Assembly: GCA_030549775.1 (NCBI GenBank)
Contig: CM060175.1
Span: 13,166,455 to 13,230,454 of the forward strand
Length of the DNA stretch: 64,000 nt
Reading direction: 5' to 3'
Source of the DNA: Tamarix chinensis
Lineage: Eukaryota; Streptophyta; Magnoliopsida; Caryophyllales; Tamaricaceae
Shown here piece by piece: positions 35,747-46,082 of the stretch (position 1 is its first letter; every line of letters starts with the position of its first letter). Both the position numbers and the translations under genes were made by a program. Under the pieces are notes generated by a model. That model ran no database searches. It was given only the letters and a program-made list of their open reading frames with translations, and had not been told where the DNA came from.

Positions 35747-35887
35747 TTAGCCAATGCATATTAGCAAAATTCCCTCTTCCTTTCCACCAAAACAGAATTC
35801 TAAAAATTCATTAACACCTTCAATATACTCTGGCTTTCTCCTATCATTTATTCCCTTTTGGTTCATCCAACTTCTATCCCCAGGCAT
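35747..35887 (-). pseudogene. transposase-associated N-terminal domain fragment (CACAA element)
   Basis: Starts MPGDRSWMNQKG and continues RKPEYIEGVNEFLEFCFG, the pattern of the Transpos_assoc domain at the N-terminus of TNP2 proteins (DRSWMY...GVxxFxxFA). The usual following cysteines are absent and the frame soon ends. It is probably left after deletion of the TNP2 body, or spliced into the TNPA-like gene. Start chosen at the Met just before GDRSW. Confidence 0.6.
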
Positions 35888-36879
35888 TTTTGAAACAATG
35901 ACTATACATGCAAAAGCAAATAGGAAAACATATATTAGGAAATGTTCATCGGTCAAATATAATCAATGACTATCTTCAAATATAATCAATCGACCAAATC
36001 ACTTCAAATACAATTAGGATCATTTCAACTACTTCTATAAATTTAATTTTAGAAAAACAACTACACAATTAACCAATTTCATAATCTCACTTGAAATCTA
36101 GGGTTTTATGCCCAAAAATACAATTCGGTTGAATTCTATTAATTCAATCAAATTGAATGTTTAGAAATGCAATTAAACACATTTTATAACATATCAAATA
36201 ATTAATTACTCAAAACCAATAAAAGAAATACACAATTTAGCACAATTAGGGTTTTTGATCCCGGAACGCAAATCCGATCAATTCTTGCCAAAACATATCA
36301 ATTGACAGTTCGAAAATGTAATTAAACATATTCTAATGTAATTTATATAGCCAATTGAATAAAATAACCCGATTACACAATCTAATTTAAACCTGCGGGA
36401 TTTTTGACCTAAAATCCAATTCCGATCAATTACGCACAATTTCCCAAATCAACACTTCCAATATAAAATTAAATACATTTTAAACGATATTATACAATCA
36501 ATTGAGTGGAACGACTCAATTATATGACCCAATTTGATCACACATGAATTTTGACCTAGAAATCAAATTCCAATAAATTCTGCATAAATTTCTCAAATTG
36601 ACGATTCCAACATGAAATTAGATACATTTTAAAACATATTGTATAATCAATTTCCCCAAAATAGCTAAATTGGACGAATCCGAAAAATTCGGACATAACC
36701 CCGCCAAAAATTAAAATTTTCCAAAATTTCAACATAACCATACAATTAACCTATCCAAATCATTCTCGCAGCACATATATACATTATCAAACAATTAATT
36801 TAGCTTATCACAAGCTAAATCATACTCAATCAAACGAATTAATATTAGGGTTTTTCAGAAAATTATACCAACGAAACCG

Positions 36880-37255
36880 ACAAATCGGGACAAAGGAAGG
36901 CCGGGGAAGCTTCGTCGGGGAACGGGGACAGCTCGCCGGTGGTAAGCAGGGCCTGCCGTGGCCGGAAGGCGGCGCAACCAGCGCGGCTCGTCGCTGCCGC
37001 GGCCTGCTGCTGCCGCCCGCTGCTGCTGCCCTGTGTTGCTTCTGTACGCTGCTGCTGGTTGCGGTGGCTGGCAGTGGGGGTCGGAGTTGTGGCCGGCAGC
37101 GACTGGTGGAGCTGGGGAGAGGAGGTGGCTGGGCTGAGGGGCTGCGACCAGGCGGAAGGCAGGCGCAGCGAAGGGGAGAGTCGGGACAGAGAAGAGATAG
37201 GAGAGAAGAGAGAAAAGGAAAGGAGGCAGCAGGCGTGCCGCGTGCGTGCCTTTTT
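36880..37255. other. GC-rich island in the CACAA element
   Basis: A roughly 370-bp GC-rich stretch with GCTGCTGCC-type repeats in otherwise AT-rich DNA. Two overlapping minus-strand frames (36826-37383 and 36855-37367) run through it as Pro/Ala/Ser-rich translations without known motifs. It lies upstream of the TNPA-like exons, so it may be a 5' leader/promoter or captured host DNA. Confidence 0.45.
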
Positions 37256-37364
37256 TTTTTTTTTTTAAACAAAAACACATAAAAAAAATATATGGCGGTA
37301 GAGGTAAAAATTTTGGGCGCCAAAAAAAAGAGTACCATGGGCGACAAAATATATAATCGTTGCC

Positions 37365-37627
37365 CAAACTTATTTTTGTGCAACGAGATTAATTTCGTCG
37401 CCCAAACTTATTTTTGTGCAACGAGATTAATTTCGTCGCCCAAACTTATTTTTGTGCAACGAGATTAATTTCGTTGCCCTTATTATCATATCAAACAATA
37501 TATTTTACTTATCATATCAAACTTATTTTTGTGCAATGAGATTAATTTCGTCGCCCAAACTTATTTTTGTGCAACGAGATTAATTTCGTTGCCCTTATTA
37601 TCATATCAAACAATATATTTTACTTAT
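37365..37627. repeat. right subterminal 38-bp repeats of the CACAA element
   Basis: Three units of CAAACTTATTTTTGTGCAAC followed by GAGATTAATTTCGTCGCC, then a GCCCTTATTATCATATCAAA spacer, then two more units and the same spacer again. A higher-order duplication of units plus spacer is evident. Confidence 0.9.
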
Positions 37628-38218
37628 TAGAAATTGATTTTAAGTTGCCCCTAGACCCCTACGGGAGCGCCCCCTTATTTAATAAAGAAAATTAATTTTA
37701 CAATTTAAACAAACACACATTTCAACATAGTTTTGATATTTTATGTTTTCATTTGAGTATATAATAGAGTGTAGTTCCCATATTAAATATACCTTAAAGT
37801 GTTGATTTTAAAATTTTTAGCAATTATTTGCTAAGGTATGGGCAACGAAAACATAAATCGTAGCCCAAAAGTACAAAGGGCAACGGTTATAAGATTTTGT
37901 TGCCCTAAAGTGTTTATTTTAAAATTTTTAGCAATTATTTGCTAAGGTATGGGCAATGAAAACATAATATTGTTGCCCAACACTATATTATGGGCAACAA
38001 AATAATTAAATCGTAGCCTAAAAGTACAAAGGGCAACGATTATAAGAGTTTGTTGCCCTAAAGAAAACAAGGGCAACGACTATAAACATTTGTTGCCTTA
38101 AAGAAACAAAGGGCAACAATATATTTTCGTCGCCCAAAATAGAACAAAGGGCAACAAAATCCGTTCTGTCGCCCTATTATCATAGAAATCGTCGCCCAAA
38201 CTCACTTTTCTTGTTGTG

Positions 38219-38300
38219 CTTGTTGCTCTAGCCTTCTTCCATAATGTATCAATATTGATGGACGAGGTACATGGGTCCAAGTCTTAGGCTAGGAGCTACA
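38219..38300 (-). pseudogene. TNPA-like exon split by the CACAA element (right half)
   Basis: Minus strand reads DPCTSSINIDTLWKKARAT up to the target repeat. The exon continues at 33527 with RDGYFNEYVDVAAK. In copy 2 the same exon (about 54790-54900) is uninterrupted apart from a stop. The WKKARA...RDG pattern is the transposase_24 core. Confidence 0.72.
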
Positions 38301-38381
38301 AATCAAAAAATATTCTTAATTAAGAATATTATTATAAAATTCGACATTTACATGTAAATAGATAAATCACAAAATGCATAC

Positions 38382-39138
38382 CAACTCCTCTTCAAGGCCC
38401 GCATAGCCTTTGCGAGCCATATTATGCTGGTATTTATTTTGCTTTGCAATCTCTTTATTTTGGGTACTTTTTTCCTATGTGACAAGCCAAAACATAGTGA
38501 CATGGTTATTTCAATATTAAGCATAATACTGGGATCGATACAAAAAGTTTAATTGTTATCTAACAAGTACCTTAAAATCCCTCGTAAGATGATATACAAT
38601 GAATTGGTTCCAACTTTCTTGATCGATGAAACTGTATCGTTTGGGTGGATCCTGCCGTAGAGAACCATCCCTCTTTCTATACATTTTTGTATGAGCTAAA
38701 TATGACCTAAATGTTCTTAGACGCTCCCCACAATGTCTAAAAAGCCATTTCTTCCTACTCTCTGGGACATTGAACACTCTGCAAAATAAGACATGTAGAT
38801 GTATACCAATGTTAATGTAATAAAATTAATAACATTTGACATACAAAAATGATTACTTAAAATAGCATATTTACCGTGATTTCCTGCCAAATATGCTCCT
38901 TATGACCTTTTGGAACCTGCTTCCAATTATTATAGGAGATAGGAACACGGTTACGGGTCACAAGTGAACTATAAGTCAAGAACATGTCTGCGTAAGGGCC
39001 AATGGGAAGATTGTAAGTATTCCATCCCAACTCGACTAATTCTCCTCCATTCCTCATGTCTGTGATGATTCTCATAATCGTAGGTCCTCTCTTCCCTTCT
39101 TCATCGCTGTTGTCCCTATCAATGTTTTTGTTGGCCAT
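38382..39138 (-). pseudogene. TNPA-like N-terminal exons of CACTA copy 1
   Basis: First exon 39138-38857 starts MANKNIDRDNSDEEGKRGPT and contains NLPIGPYADMFLTYSSLV and RVPISYNNWKQVPKGHKEHI, the N-terminal pattern of plant CACTA TNPA-like proteins. The second exon (38777-38556) has ESRKKWLFRHCGERLRTFRS and DPPKRYSFIDQESWNQFIVY. The third (about 38474-38382) has QNKYQHNMARKGYAGLEEEL and ends at a GT donor. Start Met is supported by a conserved ATG in copy 2 fragments (about 60600 degenerate, and 51510). Together with downstream exons this is one gene broken by the nested element. Confidence 0.75.
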
Positions 39139-39264
39139 ATCTCTACAAAAAATAAATAAATAAATTATGTTAGAATGTTATGTATTGAGCATAATAATGT
39201 ACCATTATATTATCGATACGAATCATGCTTAGAAAGAATTAATCTCAAATGTATCATGCTATTC

Positions 39265-39268
<4 letters not shown>

Positions 39269-39322
<54 letters not shown>
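39269..39322 (+). repeat. (TA)n microsatellite
   Basis: Uninterrupted TA dinucleotides over about 50 bp inside CACTA copy 1. Confidence 0.95.
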
Positions 39323-39323
<1 letters not shown>

Positions 39324-39357
39324 GAATCATGCTAACACGTTTCCAAAAAGATATTAA

Positions 39358-39580
39358 TACTAACCCTAACCCTAATTAACCATAATTAACCATAATAAAA
39401 GATAAACCCTAACCCTAACCCTAGCTAATTAACCATAATTTATTATAATAAAACCTAACCCTAAACCTCATAAAACCCTAATCCCTAAACCTAGCTAAAT
39501 GTAATTAAACCATAATATATAAATCATATTATTAATTATTATTATTATTATTATTATCATACACAATTATTTCTCTCTAT
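39358..39580 (+). repeat. telomere-like CCCTAA block with (ATT)n, CACTA copy 1
   Basis: ACTAACCCTAACCCTAATT, then AAACCCTAACCCTAACCCTA and related CCTAACCCTAAACC strings, followed by (ATT)n and ACACAATTATTTCTC. The same compound module occurs three times at 61517-61955 in CACTA copy 2, beside the DUF4216 coding segment that copy 1 lacks. Confidence 0.85.
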
Positions 39581-39772
39581 TTAATTATTCACTTTTATAT
39601 ATTTCTTATTTTCCATATCTATTTAATCCTCATCAAATAGCAATCATTAACATATGCATCTCTAATTGAATTTTTCATTTAATGATGCATGTGCATATGT
39701 AAAATATATTTTCATTTCATTATATGACATTTCCTATATCTTATTGCTAGTGTCCTATACTTATTAATGAAA

Positions 39773-39773
<1 letters not shown>

Positions 39774-39843
<70 letters not shown>
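39774..39843 (+). repeat. (TG)n(TA)n compound microsatellite
   Basis: About 17 TG units to about 39808 pass directly into about 18 AT units. Confidence 0.95.
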
Positions 39844-39846
<3 letters not shown>

Positions 39847-40439
39847 TTTATGAGTAAAAATATATATAATTTTATACTCACATTCATATTATATATATAT
39901 GTAAAGGTCTCGGCCAACACATGCATTTTTTAATATATAACAATAACGCAACAAATTCAACAACGAACAGTAACATTTTGAACCAACACATTCAACAACA
40001 CAATTTCGAATGACAAACCGCAGTCTTTCAATACAAAAAAACGAAACCCTATAGCAACATGCATGCATTTATATATATATATATACATATATAAGTAGAT
40101 AAAAAGTTACGAGAGGAAGAACAAACACATAAATAAAGTGTGCTAGCTACAAACACGACGACGAGCAAGTTGAGAGAAGCAAGGGCTTCAAACACGACGG
40201 AGGATGAAGGTGCAAGTGCTGGCTAGCTAGCTTCGGAACAATGACAGCACACACATGTGGAGCTGACAATGGCAGTTGGGTGGTGGAGAGTTGGCAGTGC
40301 GAGGGTTTCCCTTACTTGAGAGGAGCCGGAGTGGTGGTGCACAGTGTGGTGGTGCGAGGGTTTGCAAGGAGAAGGAGAGTAAGAGAATGAAGGTGTAGAG
40401 AGTCTGAAACTTTTGGCACAAAACATAACTGAGCGAAAT

Positions 40440-40740
40440 AAAAGTTTGATTTTAGAATCGTTATTAAAAGAGGTTTTAATAACGGTTCCTAAGAGAACCA
40501 TTACTAAAATATCTTTTGGTAACGGTTCTCCCAGGAACCGTTATTAAAACCTTTGGAATTAAAACATATTTTACTAACGGTTTAAATAAAACTGTTATTA
40601 AAACATCCGTGCAAATTTGAACGTTACCCTTTGAATAATGGTTTTAAACTAGAACCGTTATCAAAACTGTCCCGCCCATTAATTTTCACGCATTTGACAA
40701 CAGCTTTCAAACCACCGTTATTAATGTCCCATTATTATTT
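40440..40740. repeat. right subterminal repeats of CACTA copy 1
   Basis: TTTTAATAACGGTTCC and AACCGTTATTAAAAC motifs in both orientations, ending at the right terminus 40758. Some have decayed to CCATTACTAAAA. Confidence 0.88.
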
Positions 40741-40758
40741 TCCGTTTTCATAGTAGTG

Positions 40759-41294
40759 GTTACACCACTCTTCAACGACTAGGCATTTATGCTTAGCCTT
40801 ACCTAAACGTATGCCACATGGTTGGAATATTGATATCTCTTTGTAATAATCATGTTGAACATATGAATTCCTTTTGGGTTTGTTGAACTTAGACTCAATG
40901 TTATATAAGTACTTTGAGCATAATAACATGCATTCTTCAACTCTATACCCCTTCCCTATTAAAACTTCAGGTCTATTAATGTTTCGCTCACAAAAAACTT
41001 GAACTTACTTATATTCCTATTAGTAAGTGTTAGGAAACAAGTATTATAGAGTAAATAAAGATAAATGACAATATGCATGATGTTTTAAATATTCTTAAAA
41101 GATTTTTAGTACTTTTTAGTAGAATACATCCATCAGCATAATGTGTTAAATATACTTAAATATGCATGATTTTTGGGTCAACTATCCAATCCAAAAACAC
41201 TTCAATGTAGACTCGCAACCCATGTGGGTCTAAGGTCCTATCAAGTAGGTGGCTAATAAGTGGCCCTCACGTGGTTGTATCAACTCGAGGTATT
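40759..41294. other. unassigned DNA right of CACTA copy 1
   Basis: Continues the sequence left of the element at 30448. A GAGGTATTACA string at 41284-41294 resembles an LTR end but has no partner. No gene is recognised. Confidence 0.35.
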
Positions 41295-44200
41295 ACAAAA
41301 CTAATTCAAGCAACATAAACAAATTAAAATTACACTTATTATAAATTAACATAACCTTTTTCAAAATTCATAATAATCAACTAATTCATATAACCCTAAT
41401 TCAAGATTATTTTACAATTGACATAAAAATAATAGGAAGTATACAATATCAAAAATTCATAATGAAATTAGAAATAGAAACACAAAACTAATTTAACCAA
41501 CAGAACTTAGGTTAGATTTAAATTAATTCAAAAGTACATAATTAGCTCATTATTGATGAAGGTAAGGCGTCAGGTAGGCATCGGCAGCGATGCATAAAGT
41601 AGTCAGCGCATGGTGATGAGGCGACCACCTAATGGTGTAGTAGTAGATGACGGCAATGGAGTGAATGATCTGTCATTAATTCTTCTTTCTTCCACCATTT
41701 CATGTCAAACTGGAGTAGAAGGCAGTGCCACTTACTGACAATAGTGGTGACTCCTGAGGCGAGAGTTAATATCACAGAAGGCAACTACAGTCGGTAGTGA
41801 TTAAAGTTTTATAGTATGGTGTTGAAGGGTAAAAGACTCAATGAGAACCAGGAAGAGGTAAAGAGGTAGGGATAGGTGACTTGTAGGTGTGAGGGAAAAA
41901 ATTGGAGGATTTAAAAACAGAGCTAGCCAAAAATAAGAGGGAAAAAGCATAGGTGAAAAATATAAGAGGGAAAAAATGCAAGCTTTGAACTCAAGTCCTT
42001 TAACAACTCTTAATCTCTACATCAAAAAAGTTCTAGTACAATAAAATCCATAACTTAATCTAAAATAAAAAAATTTATCAGTGAGACCCTCGTTCTAGAT
42101 TATTTGAAGCATGTCTTTGGCTAGTAGGCTGATAAAATAAACCCATAAATTCAACATATTTTAAATAATAATTATAATGTATTAATTATATTAAGGTCAA
42201 TTTAGGTATGATTATATCATAATGATTATCATTTTTGAATTGAAGATTCTAGATCCATAGGTGACATGCTTAATTATATATTGGACTTCAATAATTTAGA
42301 ATTATAATATTGGATGTTGAACTTGCACTTGCTCTGATATTTGTTACATATAAAAACTAAGCTTATTGTAATCGTATAACTTGTATTTATTTATTTTAGT
42401 AAATTATTAGTAAAAACCACATATTTATATATATTATAATGTCTAGGTCATCATCATAGTTGTAGTATACATATATCAATCTCAATTTTATTCATTAATT
42501 GATCTATACATGTTTGGGAATCAGATTAATAATTATTTTATTCTTTCCATTCAATTTGATTGAAATATAATAGTGAAATGATATTTATAATTGGTAAACA
42601 TATAAACTAACAATTTACTAGATATGGAAGTGAGTACAGCCCTCCAAAGTCATAACCTCCATCAAATGATGGTGAACGATGATAGTTAAGGTGATTGGAG
42701 CAATCTAGTGCCACTACGAAGGAGGAAGAGTGGAATAAATGAGGTAATGGCAACATTCTTTGCTCTTAGATCCCCATTTCAAAGATGTGAATAGAAACTT
42801 TGAATCTTTACATGCATCATCACCATAATAGATAAAAAGTTAGTTTTTATTTAGAGGGAGAAGGATAAAGAAGCTCATCCACAAACTCTATAGTTTACTA
42901 CTCAACAAAAATAGAGGGAAAAAATAGGGGAACGATGAAATAAAAAGTTCAAAAGTTTATCAATTATAGTTTTTTTTTATTACACATAATATGCTTGATA
43001 AAATTATCAAGTTCACTCTTAGCTAGCAAAAAAAAAGATAGTGATGAAGTGGAAGGAATGAGAAGCAAAGACTATCATATTTGATAGCTAAGGAAAAATT
43101 AAAGTGATCAAGTTAATAAGGGAAGTGATTTTGAAGGGGAGAAAAAAGAAGGCATAATGATTGAATAGTCGGTGGATGAGAAAAAAATGTGTAAATGTCA
43201 TCTTCCTAGATTAAAAGAATGTAGGTTTGAAGAAATATTGATACACTTGTGCTCTCAAAGGCCCAAAATGCATCAATTTGCCTCAAGTAGCAAGAAGAAA
43301 AATTAGGACTTGCACATAGGAATGAAATTATTTAAGACTTCATGTCCAAGCCAAAAATGAGTAGAATTAAACATTTTCAAACAATCAAGTTGCAACCTCC
43401 TCACATATACAAATAGCCCCCTCTTTTTGTATAGCCGTTCAATAAAATATTTCTCTTCCAACTTGGGTTCTCATTTGTGTAAATTTTAAGATTAGTAAGC
43501 TTCATAACCTGACATTAAGATTAAACACTATAAATGTGGTTTAGAATAAATCTACATTGACAGAGAACACCTTATTCTTTTTAATGGAATATATAGCAAA
43601 AAAACTTATGATCATACAATTATTTTTTTTTATTGAAAATACTTTGAAATAAAGAGGTTTCAAGAATTACTGAGACTAAAATTGTGCATAAAAACCATTA
43701 GTATAGAACTAGACAGAAATTAAGTTTATGAGATACAAATGTATATATTTATTTATGATCATGCATTTGATCCATAGTTAATTAAAATAACACTCTTTTT
43801 TAACTATATAACTTTAAAAAAAATGAAATTCTTGTTTCGAAGACACAATTATGCTCTTTAGTGATTAGGTAATATAAATGACAAATGAATAATCATATAA
43901 ACAAGTTAATTACATATTATTTTTGTTATCAAATCAATACATATAAATTATCATGTTATATACTTCATATTATATATATATATATGTATGTATGTATCTA
44001 TATATGCATTTGTTAATTTATATGAATATGCATTTTGTTAGGTAATTACATGATCATACATTTGATCCATAGTTAGCATAAAAAATTTATTTAACTATAT
44101 AATATTTTTTTTTTGTAATAAAAAATTGGTTATAAGGCATAATTATATGTGTTCTCTAGAGTTTAGACCTAGCTTGAAATATAAATGGCAAATGATTAAT

Positions 44201-44369
44201 CATGAATTCACATAGAGGACTCAAATTACTAATTTGTTAATTTTACTATTTGTTCAAAATAATTAAAATACAAGGATGAAAAAGTGATTAATGTAATATA
44301 CATATAAACAAGACTTGGTCTCATCAATTCATAATATGGTTATAATTTTTTTGTGCTATAGGTAAATGG
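41295..44369. other. AT-rich intergenic stretch, nothing recognised
   Basis: No frame of note, no domain and no clear terminal repeats. Scattered GATGG/GGTGATG-rich pieces (41560-41660, 42650-42740) look like degraded LTR leader DNA but cannot be assigned. Confidence 0.5.
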
Positions 44370-44900
44370 ACAAATTCGTGATGATTTGACCACGAAAATA
44401 TCTTTCCATTGCAAAATCGTTGACAAACCTATGGCAAGTCATCTAAAAAAATATCTTTATGTGATAAATTTGTGGTAAATTGTGATAAAAATATCTTTTT
44501 ATGACATTAGTGGTAGGTTGGCCATAAAAATATATTTTTATAGCAAAGTAGAGGCACGTCGGCAATGAAAGTTCTTTTTTCCATGGTGAGTGAACCACAA
44601 AAATATTTTTCTGATGCAAATTAGTGCCGAGTTAGCCATAAAAATATCTTTCCCATGACAAATACATGGTGACTTGGCCATGGAAATATTTTTTTTCATG
44701 GCAAATTAGCCACAAGAATTTATTTTTGTAGCAAATGTGTGGTGAATTAGGCATAAGAATATCTTTTCATAGCATTAGTGTCGAGTCATCCATAACAATT
44801 TTTCTTATGGCAAATTTATTGTGAGTTAGTTACAAAAACATTTTACCTTGTTAAATTTATGGTCATTTTATCAAAAAAAATTTTTTATCATAATAAATTA
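44370..44900 (+). repeat. degenerate ~40-bp tandem array (GGCCATAAAAATATCTTTT type)
   Basis: About 13 imperfect units, each with a TGGTGAGTTGGCCATAAAA-like half, a T-rich core and CATGGCAAAT. Spacing between cores is about 35-45 bp. The structure resembles a decayed transposon subterminal region, but I find no terminal repeat. Confidence 0.75.
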
Positions 44901-45648
44901 GTGAATAATTTATTTTTCCTTAGTAAAAAGTTAAACATTGTCACAAAAATTCTTATTCACGTGACCATTTTTACTTAATTTACAATATTATATTGTATAT
45001 AAAATCTTTGGCCCTAAATTTTTGCTTCCCGTTGGCTATTTTCGTGTCCTATTCCTACTTTTGTTGTAGAGTCCGGTACCACCTATAAACACAATCCCAC
45101 CGCTAGCTGAAGAGGTGCCAACCAGGACAACCATGCAAGAACAATAAACTTCATTGATCGCACTAGTTGGTGAAAATATAGGAAGTGGGGCAACAATGAA
45201 CATAGCTCTCAAATAATTTCACATGCTTTTTCACGAATTAAATAAAATGATCAATTCAGTTCAGGTTCACTTCATAAAGAGATTTCCTTCTTTTCTACTA
45301 AATTATGTCCATGATATTGTCGGTTATATTATGTATGCATTTTCTTATATAATTTTATAAGTATAATGCATGCAGGCATAAATAGTGATACATATTGAGC
45401 AAATAAAAAGAAAATCAAATCCTTCGTATTTAAGTGATTAAGCATCTCGTTATTTGATCAATCAGCTAAGTTTTCATTTGATTATTTCAGATTTAGTTAG
45501 ATTTTGTCGGCTCTAATTATAATAAAAAACTATTTTTAGCTATCAGCATTTTAGTTACTAAGCCTTTTTATTTAAATTATTAGTCATCACAGATTTTAAG
45601 GATAAATTTTAATTATTAATTATTTGTAATATATATTCACATTATAAT
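44901..45648. other. intergenic DNA upstream of the MITE
   Basis: AT-rich, no gene, terminal repeat or domain recognised. Confidence 0.5.
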
Positions 45649-45825
45649 TAGGGCTATAAACGAACCGAATTGAGTTGTTAACGAGTCGAGCTCACGAGCC
45701 AAAGTCAAAAAAATGAACCGAACCTCACTTTTAGGCTCATTTAACTAAACGAACAAGTCGAACTGAGCTTTTAACGAGCCAAGCCAAACAGAATACCGAA
45801 CTGGCTCAACTCATTTACAGCCCTA
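45649..45825. mobile_element. hAT-like MITE (177 bp)
   Basis: Terminal inverted repeats TAGGGCTATAAACGA and (reversed right end) TAGGGCTGTAAATGA match at 13 of 15 positions. The flanking 8-bp sequences ATTATAAT (45641-45648) and ATTGTAGT (45826-45833) match at 6 of 8, as expected for an old hAT target duplication. The interior has CGAGCC-rich inverted segments common in plant hAT MITEs. It ends 129 bp before the P450 TATA box. Confidence 0.7.
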
Positions 45826-45954
45826 ATTGTAGTCATCCTAATGTGAAGGGGCGTTGTCGTTCACGCTATTAAATTAGTACTACAATTTTTTTTATGTATT
45901 TATTTATTTCTTTTCTTTTCTTTTCTTTTTTGTTTTATAAGAGATTAGTGTGCC

Positions 45955-45962
45955 TATATAAG
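45955..45962 (+). promoter_or_regulatory. probable TATA box of the P450 gene
   Basis: TATATAAG lies 121 bp before the start codon (46083), in front of a TC-rich leader (TCTCTCATACAAGTCCTC). Position and context fit a plant core promoter. Confidence 0.6.
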
Positions 45963-46082
45963 CCCAGCATCCCTCGGCTTTAATAGTCTCTCATACAAGT
46001 CCTCAAGAGAAAAAAAAAAGTATTCACTCATACGAATAATAATAATAATAATATATTCTAGCTACCTTCTAGTGATCACAAA

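Larger units (their letters stand above)
33528..38218 (-). mobile_element. nested CACTA-type element with CACAA ends (4691 bp)
   Basis: Perfect 12-bp terminal inverted repeat CACAACAAGAAA, with CTT target repeats (33525-33527 and 38219-38221). The corresponding exon in CACTA copy 2 (about 54820-54830) has a single CTT and no insert, an empty paralogous site. Subterminal repeats of about 37-38 bp with GCGAC/GTCGC cores lie at both ends. Its minus-strand gene encodes a TNPA-like protein; no TNP2 body is seen, so it appears non-autonomous. Confidence 0.93.
30449..40758 (-). mobile_element. CACTA (En/Spm) element, copy 1, with nested insertion
   Basis: Left end is CACTACCCTGAAAA. Right end, reversed, is CACTACTATGAAAACGG. 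Both are flanked by the 3-bp target repeat GTT (30446-30448 and 40759-40761). Subterminal TTTTAATAACGGTT repeats in both orientations fill about 30470-30900 and 40440-40740. A minus-strand TNPA-like gene with an Ulp1-type protease part occupies about 39138 to 31430. No TNP2 transposase is present, so this copy is non-autonomous. A second element (33528-38218) interrupts an exon. Confidence 0.93.

Noticed and set aside
39358..39520. Interstitial telomere or chromosome end
   Set aside because: CCCTAA strings are short and degenerate, repeat with the same (ATT)n neighbour in another CACTA copy, and lie inside a transposon with intact ends.
41284..41294. GAGGTATTACA as the end of an LTR paired with 29535
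   Set aside because: No inverted-match start, target repeat or internal similarity could be shown; left unassigned.
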